Shown here piece by piece: positions 29,085-37,049 of a DNA stretch of 37,049 nucleotides (the first letter of the stretch is position 1; the number at the start of each line of letters is the position of its first letter). This stretch comes from Carex sylvatica (Eukaryota > Streptophyta > Magnoliopsida > Poales > Cyperaceae). A program made the translations under genes and the position numbers. The DNA lies in NCBI GenBank assembly GCA_964058845.1, contig CAXKVR010000592.1:1-37049 (forward strand), in the 5' to 3' direction. The notes under the pieces were generated by a model. The model saw nothing but the letters and a program-made list of their open reading frames with translations. It was not told the origin of the DNA and did no database searches.

Positions 29085-29749
29085 AGCTGGCGCATGACTT
29101 CAACCCCGTCATGGAGCGAATCAACACGTGACAGCACATAATTGTATTTTTCTTTCTTTTTCTTATGTACATTTTTTTAACAAACGATTGCTTATTGCTT
29201 GTGTACAGAAGTGCATAATTTGTTATTTTCTTTCGGCAACATAATTGGTTACGTTGTTATTTATACACTTTCCTAATTTTTATCCATCTTTTGCACAGGA
29301 TCCCTCCTAACAAAAAATATACAATTAAGTTCAGACATTGATTGTTTTTAATATTTTTAGTATGTGTACCTTCTTTCATAAATTTCACATTGAGGTAATT
29401 TTCTTTTAAATAATGTTCCTCTAATTCGTGCGAAGAAAGTAGATCAGTATAAAGTATATTTTAACGCTGAAAAAATATACATCGTGACAGAAATTTAAAA
29501 TTTTGTCTGCAAAACACACTTTTTACTAGAAACCGGGCGATCCTTTTCGTAAGAAAAATAATATCGGCCCAGAAAATAGGCTTGGGAGTAAAGTTTTATA
29601 TGAATCAATTTAATAGTAGCCCGTTGGATTACTTTATTGCTTTGTAGGCAATAATTCTAACTTTTTGGAACGTATATCAAAGTTATAAACAACATTTTCC
29701 ATTTCATTCGGCCCAAAAAAACACATTTTCCATTTCTTCAAGTTTACAA
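29085..29749. other. AT-rich spacer, no gene seen
   Basis: No coding ORF or element ends recognised up to the target duplication at 29750. Confidence 0.5.
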
Positions 29750-30753
29750 CATCTTACCCGGCCATTTTTATTAATATCCTAAAAAAAAAAAAAATTTAAA
29801 ACTCCTCCTGCATCCTTTTTTTTTTTTTTAAATGCTCCAACCGCCTGGTCCACGGGCGACCCAAATCCTCTAGCAGACCTCCCGGGCCAAGGGCGGTCCA
29901 CTAGGGACCAGACCGCCTGGGGGCCAGGCGATCCTCTATTTTTTTTTTTTTAGAGATCTTAATATTTTGATTTAAATAATTTTATGAAGAAAAAGTTTTC
30001 CTGTTTAAGGTGTACGCTAAAAAATAAGGCATTTGATATATTTATGAAGTGATGTCGTAACTCTTTATAACTTTAATTTTATTTGTCAGTTGGATATCAC
30101 AAGTCTAAAGATAACACTAATTAAGGACTTGGCCTTGATTCTTAATAATTTATTTTATTCAAATATACACAAAGAAATATAGTTAGATTGCATCAATGAT
30201 GTCAACTTTTTCTTTTTTCTTTTTAGAGAATAATTGGATTATTTGATTACTGTCAACATATATCATTTGCTCGGAGATAAGAAAACGAACACAATAAATA
30301 ATAAATATATTTTAAAATAATTATATGAATAATTCTTGAATAATCTTAGGCTTTTGACTAAACAAAATACCGATCGTTGTATGTCTACTGCAGAATGAAA
30401 ATTTAAACTGAATTTTGAGGTGCTAAACGGCTTTTTTTTTTAATTATGATGCTTTCGATGCTCAGGGGGTACTCCCCGTGGCGATATTCGGATCTGTTTC
30501 ATCACCCCATTTTCTAGCCAAAGTTATGGTTGTTTAAAGTTTTTTCAAAAGCTGAACTTTAGAAATAACTAACTGTAGAACAATCCAAATAAATTGAAAT
30601 TTGTGTCAATTTTGTATATTTTTGAATGCTCTACATGCTGGTGTAATCACTTTTGCAGTTTGGTCCTTAATTTGATATACATATACATATATTCAGTATT
30701 TTAAAATAGGGCCGCATTTGCACCGCATGGGCTATATATGTATATATCTACGT

Positions 30754-31178
30754 GAGGTTGGCTACTATGCTTATATAAGCATATCCCTACATATGCTTAT
30801 AACTCATTTTTGTATTTTCAATGTCCAAATAGTCGATCTGAACCGTTAGATGTGATCTCTATATTGAAATGTACTTGGAGACCAAATTTTACATTTTTAT
30901 GAATTTTTTTACTATTTATTAAGCCACTTTAAATATCGCTGATTCAACGGTGGCTTCTGATTTTACTGTTTTGTTAAGCCACCGTTGGATCAGCGATTTT
31001 CAAAGTGGCTTAATAAATAGTGGAAAAATTCAGAAAAATATAAAATTTGGTCTCCAAGCACATTTCAATATAGATATCACATCTGGCGGTTCAGATCGAC
31101 CATTTGGACATTGGAAATACAAAAATGAGTTATAAGCATATGTGGGGATATGCTTATATAAGCATAGTAGCCAACCTC
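30754..31178. mobile_element. Fold-back MITE M2, nested in the long-TIR element
   Basis: The ends GAGGTTGGCTACTATGCTTA and its exact inverse pair through arms of about 200 bp, with a centre near 30960. The central arms contain GCCACTTTAAATATCGCTGA and its partner. No clean target duplication. It shares the core with M1 and M3. Confidence 0.87.
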
Positions 31179-31211
31179 TATATATAATATATGTATAATA
31201 TAGAGATGGAC

Positions 31212-31620
31212 TTGGGTGAGCCATGGCTCACCAAGCGTTTGTATTCCACGCTATATTTTCATTTTGAAAGTCCAAATGACCGATCTGAACCGTTAGATGT
31301 GATCTCTATATTGAAATGTGCTTGGCGACCAAATTTTATATTTTTTGAATTTTTTTTACTATTTATTAAGCATTTTTTTAAATTGTTGTTTTGCTGAATA
31401 GTAAAAAACAGTAAAATTTTCTGGACCATCGGATCAGCAATTTTAAAAAATGCTTAATAAATAGTAAAAAAACTCTAAAAAATATAAAATTTGGTCTCCA
31501 AGCACATTTCAATATAGAGAAAAAGATGAACGGTTCGGATCGGTTGTTCGAATTTTTAAAATAACTAAAATGAGTCATGGCTCACCAACGCGAAATAAGC
31601 CATGGCTCATTTTAGCCCAA
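31212..31620. mobile_element. Fold-back MITE M3, nested in the long-TIR element
   Basis: The outer ends TTGGGTGAGCCATGGCT and (inverted) TTGGGCTAAAATGAGCCATG are imperfect; GAGCCATGGCT is the best conserved terminal motif. The arms pair to a centre near 31405. It lies 33 bp from M2. Confidence 0.8.
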
Positions 31621-32215
31621 CTCGTATAATATATGTATAATATATGTATATATAATATAATAGATGTATATGTATATACAATATAATACATGTATATATA
31701 TGTATATGTATCTTTTGAATCAAGGCCAAGTCCTTAATTAGTGTTATCTTTAGACTTGTAATATCCAACTGACAAATGAAATCAAAGTTATAAAGAGTTA
31801 CGACATCACTTCATAAATATATCAAATATCTTATTTTTTTGACGTACAATCTAAACAAGAAAAAAATTTCTTCACAAAATTATTTAAATCAAAATATCAA
31901 GAACTCTAAAAAAAATAAAAAATAAAAAATAAATAGAGGACCGTCCCCGGACGGTCTGGTCCCTAGTGGACTGCCCGTAGTTCGGACGGTCTGCTAGAGA
32001 ATTTGGACCCCCCGTGGGCCAGGTGGTCAGAGCATTTAAAAAAAAATAAGATGCAGAATCAGTTTTTAAAAAATCTTTTTTTTAGGATATTAATAAAAAT
32101 GGCCGCATCTTACCGGTGCTCGCTACCAATAAATGTTACAAAATAAAATGTGAATCGTGTAGAAATTATTTGATCAACTGATTTATAAAAGGGACTGACT
32201 GTCCCTCAAATCCAT

Positions 32216-32382
32216 GGAAATAAATCTGCTGCGGTTCCAAAGAATCGCAGGTTACTGCTATTTCAAATTAAATTGTTCATTTGTTTTTGAGATTCGTGCA
32301 CACAAACTAACTGCTTTTGAAGTTCATGCTTTTAAAAAGGTTAACGGTTTGATTTGAAATAGCAGGACTCAGATTTATTTCC
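32216..32382. mobile_element. Small MULE-type MITE (167 bp)
   Basis: Inverted ends GGAAATAAATCTG / CAGATTTATTTCC are flanked by a perfect 9-bp direct repeat CAAATCCAT (32207-32215 and 32383-32391). CTGCTATTTCAAAT occurs inverted just inside the ends. No coding capacity. Confidence 0.85.
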
Positions 32383-32954
32383 CAAATCCATTCTCCGAAA
32401 CGTCCCTCAAACTACTCAAGCCTTTAAATTTAAAATTTAACCGGTTTAGTTCTAACTATTTTTTTTCTCAATTTATCTTAAACCAAAAAAAAAGGATTTT
32501 TTTTTTCACTCACTTTCTTTTTTTCTTTGATCATTTTCATCAATTTTTATGACGATTTGTAATGAATTTTGTGAATTTAAAATTACAAACGTTTTTTACT
32601 CGAATTTTTCTTTTAACTGAGATATATGATAAAGTGCTTTTGAATTATATTTGCATCGTTGTATTTTTTTTTTCTAACAATAAAAGCTTGTTAGGTACTT
32701 GAAATTTTCTTTGCTCGAACTTTTAAGTCTTTGCCTTTAAAGTACTCTTTCTTTTTCCACCCAACGAGTGTAATGGAAATGAAACGAGCCACGAACATAC
32801 AAATCTAGAACCAACCCGTAAGCAAGTTAGTCTAGCAGTTATGCTAGTGAGCTCTACTGGGGGACTGGATACGGACCCAGCAAGTATTAGGGAGAAAAAA
32901 ATAATATGCCAACAGCTTTATTTAATAATATTTTTTTTATTTACGGTAAAAGCT

Positions 32955-33262
32955 TCGTTAACACTTTAAATTTTATTTCTCAAACCTTTAAACATATGTC
33001 TATACTATTTTAATGTATTTGTGTCAAGCCTTTAAATCTTAGATGTGTTTTTTTTTTACTGTGAAATCCCGTAGGGACGTTAAATTTGTTTCTCAGACTT
33101 TTAAACCTTTGTCTATAATCATTTAAAGTAATTGTATCAAGGCTTTAAATCTTACACATAACTTATAAAAAAAATGACAGAAATACTCGTATGCACTTTA
33201 AATGTTGTTTCTCAAATCTTTAGACCTCTCTTAACAATTTTTTAAAGTACTCGTGTCAATTT
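32955..33262. repeat. Degenerate tandem repeat, period about 117 bp, three copies
   Basis: Each copy has ACTTTAAATnTTnTTTCTCA, CTTTAAAC, CTnTAnnATTnTTTAAAGTA and GTGTCAAGCCTTTAAATCTTA-like blocks in order, starting near 32960, 33079 and 33195. Non-coding. Confidence 0.65.
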
Positions 33263-33457
33263 TTTTTATTTTGGTTTGGAGATAAATGGTGAGTTGAACT
33301 AGCACGGGCCATTTCGAGAATGAAGGTTTGGAGGACACTTTGTAAAGATGAAACCAACAACTAAAGCACGTGCAAACGAAACGGAAAAGGATTAAAGGAA
33401 TATATAAGAGCTGAGATTATAATAAGACTTTTTTTTTTTCTTAAGCTATTTTCCATA

Positions 33458-33460
<3 letters not shown>

Positions 33461-33491
<31 letters not shown>
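33461..33491. repeat. (TA)n microsatellite
   Basis: Roughly fifteen uninterrupted AT dinucleotides. Simple sequence, likely variable between individuals. Confidence 0.95.
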
Positions 33492-33495
<4 letters not shown>

Positions 33496-33499
33496 CTGT

Positions 33500-36170
33500 A
33501 TATCAATAAAACCACATTTGCTCTTCGAGTTTTTTTTTTTCTAATTTAAACTACGAATAGTTACAAAATTTGGAGAAATGGAAGATAAAAAGAAGTATAC
33601 TCATAGATAATTAAAAAAAAAATCCTACCATAATTTTTCTTAATGAAAACTAACAAAACATGAAAAAGTAGCAGCAGAAAATATAAACATTCAAGAAGTC
33701 ATATTCTCCAAACCCTCATGTATGCCAGATAAAAACAAAAATAAACGAGAAGAATTTGAGAGATAAAAATGTTCCCAGTCAAATTTGCCATCCCCTCCCC
33801 TCTGCCATGAAATTTTATCAACTCCAGGGGACAAGGAGGGAGATTTTCTTCTTCTTCGCTCAAATTTCCTACGGAGTGATATCTGTTTTTTTGACAAAAA
33901 TAAATATCTACCTTTTTAAATTCTAATATTCACAAAAAGTTTCTTATTCGAATTTTACTCACGTTCTCAATGCGAATTATCTTTTGTCACATAAAGGTTG
34001 ATTTTTCGACTTTCATTACTTGTTAATTTTAAGTGAAAAATATGAAGACAAGGGAAGCTCCGTGCGGGTGCAGGAAAGAAAATATTTCAGGTATTTTTAA
34101 CTAGATTCGTGTTTTTTTGGCTCAATTAGTTTGTCATTTCCTTATATTTTGCAATATATCAGAAGACAAAATGGCTTATAATTATTTGTGAGTTAGAATT
34201 GTAATTAAAAATTATATATATATTGATAAATGTCTTCACATAAACTTTTAAGTGATTATCTAAATTGCATTTTATCGATCATTTAATAAATACAGGCTGT
34301 ATTTTTTTTTTAGTAAACTATCAAATATACTTTATATTTTCATGCATATTCGATGATAAGTATAAAATAAACAGACTATTTTTTCAATCACATGAGGAAA
34401 AAGTTTGTAAATTTCATTGCATAAATGCAAATTTAATAAGGTAACAATATCTATGATATGAAAATAAATAAGAAAAACTATTTGTTCTTCGTTTGTAAAC
34501 TACAAAAGAACAATTTATTTCACTCACATTTTGCAAATTTTGTTGAAAATTTTATAAATGTAATATTTCTAAAACTTGGTTTACTGATATAGGTACAAAA
34601 TTTGGAAATGAAATAACAAAATTAGATATATTTTACAAAATATATTTATTAAGATCATTTCAGTTAATTTTTTATAATCATGAAAATATTTTTTTTTTCT
34701 TAAAAATTTACATAACCTTAAGCAAAATCTTTATTCCTAACAAGTAAAAACCCTGATATCCAGTAAAACAGAATAATGCGAACACATTAAAGTAACGCTC
34801 GTTTTATTACACAAAGCCTTCATATCATTTCAGTATAAAAAAATGATCTAAAAATTATAGATATTTGACAACTTTCTTTATTTTAAATCCTGCTTGACGA
34901 AACTTATTGCTTATTTTCCACGGAAATTAATTCCAAAACAAAATTAGCAAAAAGAAAAGGATATATACTACTGCTTTTATTATCAGGAAAAATACAGAAC
35001 CCTCGATTAATTCAAATCGAATGGTCAAGGTAACCATATGTTTCGTCCATTTAAAATCATAAAATAGACGAACGCAAAATTAACTTTGATGTATACACGT
35101 CCTCATTTTAGATTGTCTTTTTTCTCAAACTTGAATCAATAAATTGACATCCATTGCATCAAAATTCATTGGCATCGGATGCCTCTTCCTTTTCAATTTG
35201 GTGACTCTCCTGCAACTACTATTGGGGCATTATGGCGGTTTTAATTAGCCCTCTGTAAATCTTTGTTATTGTTTAATTAACTGAGAAGAAAATAAGCACT
35301 TGGCTACTGGTTATGACTTTTTGAGAATTCAATTTTGGGTAACATGTGCTTGGACCTTCATATAGAATTATAGATGTAAAACAGAGAAAAGTAACCGAAT
35401 AGAACAGATACGTTGCGACAATAATTTTATCTTAGGAAGAATAAAAACCCAGAAATAAGATGTACAAAAGGAAAAGCATTTGATTCGATTGAATTTCTGG
35501 TCATTGTATCTCAAATTAAAGTCATCTCAAAAGATGAAAAGAACAAGTGAAAAGCATAAAGGAAACCCAATAAAGAAGAACAATTCAGTTTCACATCGCC
35601 CTCCATTTCTTAAAATACTGGAGAAATCAGTTTCTCCTGGGCATTTGGACAAATTATTTCTCCTAGGAGAGATTTTTTTTGGTCAATAAAGTTCGTATGT
35701 ATAATAAGAGATATCTATCCTGTAAACTTTATAATGACTTGAGATTTTTTTTTTTTTAAATAACAGTTTCTCAAACTCAGATATCCGCTGTTTGATTATG
35801 GATTATTTGAATTTTGAACATGTACTTTTTGTGATTTATCTCGTTGCTGTTGTGGATGTGCATCGAATACTGGACATCTCTATATATTTTAGAAATGGAG
35901 GCAATGTTTTTTCTTATGAGGCTCCTGCCTAAGGTACCTGAATCCGTATCTACCCACCTACTCTCCCAATAGACCAGGGGACCAGAGGGGCAATCTACGT
36001 AAACGGACGGCTCAGATTAGTTCCAATCGGATCAAATTTAATTCGGCATTTATGTAAACTGTAGGATTCGTTTGAGATTCGTGTGGAGGATCCAAATTCC
36101 TTCCTAAGTACCTTATGACGCCTTTGTACTTAATTTTTTTTTTAAATCGTGATTAGAAAAAGACAATTTA
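33500..36170. other. AT-rich intergenic DNA, no gene seen
   Basis: I find no coding ORF, RNA gene or element with convincing ends. Near 35935-36115, TAAGGTAC and GTACCTTA stand 180 bp apart in inverted orientation, a possible small element not supported by a target duplication. T-rich runs are frequent. Confidence 0.5.
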
Positions 36171-36182
36171 GGGAATTAACTT

Positions 36183-36590
36183 AATTGGTTTTTTTTTTTT
36201 TTTTTACAAAAACCATAAATAGCAAATAGGCTCTTTTGGTATCGCCAAAGTTTTTACTTGACATAAATTATGTAAAAAATTGTAAATTGAGTGGTACCGA
36301 ATAGGTTATTCGCTACCGTTTAAACAGTAGCGGAACCTGATAAGAAAAGGGGGCTAAGCTACTCTATTCTTTGAAAATTTTGCATTTTTTACCTTAAAAA
36401 TTTTAAATTTTACAAAAAATTTCACTATTAGCCCCCTTCATAAAATAAAATTACATGTCGCTTATTCATCCAACCCCCTTTATCTCAATTTTTTAGTTCT
36501 GCCTCTGTGTTTAAATATAAATGAGAGGTACCAAATAGCTTATTCGGTATTTATATTTTTTGTAAAAGAAGAAAAAAATCCAATCAAGTT
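36183..36590. mobile_element. Probable outer fold-back MITE with a nested insertion
   Basis: TTAATTGG-T-run-TACAAAAACCATAAATA on the left (from about 36183) pairs with the inverse of TATTTATATTTTTTGTAAAAG...CCAATCAAG on the right (to about 36590). GTGGTACCGAATAGGTTATTCG and GAGGTACCAAATAGCTTATTCG lie in direct orientation on either side of the inner element. No target duplication found for the outer element. Confidence 0.45.
36325..36507. mobile_element. Small hAT-like MITE nested in the 36183-36590 element
   Basis: Ends CAGTAGCGGAACC and (inverted) CAGAGGCAGAACT match at 10 of 13 positions. They are flanked by CGTTTAAA and TGTTTAAA (7 of 8 identical). GGGGGCTAA and TTAGCCCCC lie inverted inside. 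183 bp, no ORF. Confidence 0.62.
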
Positions 36591-37049
36591 GGTTTTCTTA
36601 ATTGGTCTTTTTTATTTATGTTTAAAAAAAAAAAAAAAAAAACTCTGCACTTCGCTTCCAGTCCTAGAACCTTCGGCCATTGCAATTAAAATCACTCATT
36701 CACTCCACGTCTCCACCATTTGCGCAAGAATCGATAACTACAGTTAATATGAACCGGATCTTCTTTCAAGTTTCAAAATGGGCGTATTAAAAAGATTTGA
36801 GTCAACTCGGACTACAACTAAAACAGTGCACCGTTACTCCGTTTGGTGGTGAAATAAGAAACGGCATGAGGTGTTATTTGAAACTATACTCTTATTCGCA
36901 CACATCTACTTTCAATTTTAATTATCTGAAATATTTTTTCTCTACACTATTGGTTTGGTAATTGGTATATGATGAAATCCTTTAAAAATAATTATTATAA
37001 CTTAAGATAAATTTTGTGAGGTCACTAAATACATTATTATGAATTAATA
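36591..37049. other. Window end, no gene seen
   Basis: AT-rich with a poly-A run near 36624; slightly higher GC around 36640-36850 but no convincing ORF. Confidence 0.5.

Larger units (their letters stand above)
29759..32105. mobile_element. Long-TIR Mutator-like non-autonomous element, 2.35 kb
   Basis: The ends CGGCCATTTTTATTAATATC and its inverse are flanked by a perfect 9-bp direct repeat CATCTTACC (29750-29758 and 32106-32114). The arms remain inverse for roughly 400 bp (about 29759-30155 and 31700-32105), including a GC-rich block with GACCAGACCGCC on the left and GGACGGTCTGGTCCC on the right. No transposase is present. The interior holds MITEs M2 and M3 and an ATATATGTATA-rich stretch at about 31625-31705. 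Confidence 0.87.

Noticed and set aside
32820..32895. tRNA-like stretch (GTTAGTCTAGCAGTTATGCT...)
   Set aside because: It cannot be folded by eye into a cloverleaf with a proper TPsiC arm and acceptor stem.
33691..33897. Minus-strand ORF with basic, serine-rich text
   Set aside because: Short, no homology recognised, no promoter or splice context.
35930..36120. Possible MITE with TAAGGTAC inverted ends
   Set aside because: Only 8 bp match and no target duplication is visible; could be chance.

Overview
The window is plant nuclear DNA, most likely from a eudicot with a repeat-rich, AT-rich genome. It holds one intact conserved host gene split by 12 GT-AG introns, Athila-type Ty3/gypsy LTR retrotransposons with a tRNA-Asp primer site, and many hAT- and Mutator-type MITEs with clean 8- or 9-bp target duplications. 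I could not pin down the species.

Layout. 1-1190: AT-rich tandem array with a ~247-bp period. 1336-1514: probable small MITE. 1690-6381: a DEAD-box RNA helicase gene (DDX47/Rrp3/Arabidopsis RH10 type, 13 coding exons, 441 aa) with a fold-back MULE-type MITE in intron 1. 6902-9404: a 2.5-kb non-autonomous hAT element holding a degraded smaller element and a 1.08-kb near-perfect hairpin. 10232-24826: LTR retrotransposon A, whose 5' LTR is interrupted near its 3' end by a complete second element B (11703-18853). 24832-25768: AT-rich, no gene. 25847-26352: a broken 5' fragment of a host gene. 26590-37049: AT-rich DNA with decayed tandem repeats and at least six TIR elements, including a 2.35-kb MULE-like element (29759-32105) that carries two more MITEs.

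Elements A and B are related but distinct. Both keep LTRs, primer site, gag with one CCHC knuckle, retropepsin-like protease and polypurine tract, and both lack reverse transcriptase, RNase H and integrase core. They are therefore non-autonomous gag-protease elements that would need enzymes from an Athila helper. Element A's ORF still ends in what looks like the extreme C-terminus of an integrase, which suggests an in-frame internal deletion. By my eye count the sister LTRs differ by about 1% in A and about 0.5% in B, which fits B having jumped into A.

The most unusual signal is a set of odd-length palindromes of the form CGG-N-CCG spread through both elements. In A the arms are TGCGG/CCGCA; in B they are TACGG/CCGTA. 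They occur in the LTRs, inside the coding regions and (in B) in the 3' untranslated region. The centre base is free and the arms changed together between elements, as expected for a dyad recognition site. A second signal is a hairpin-plus-AAGCTTGG-purine module repeated in the 3' untranslated region of both elements with covarying stems.
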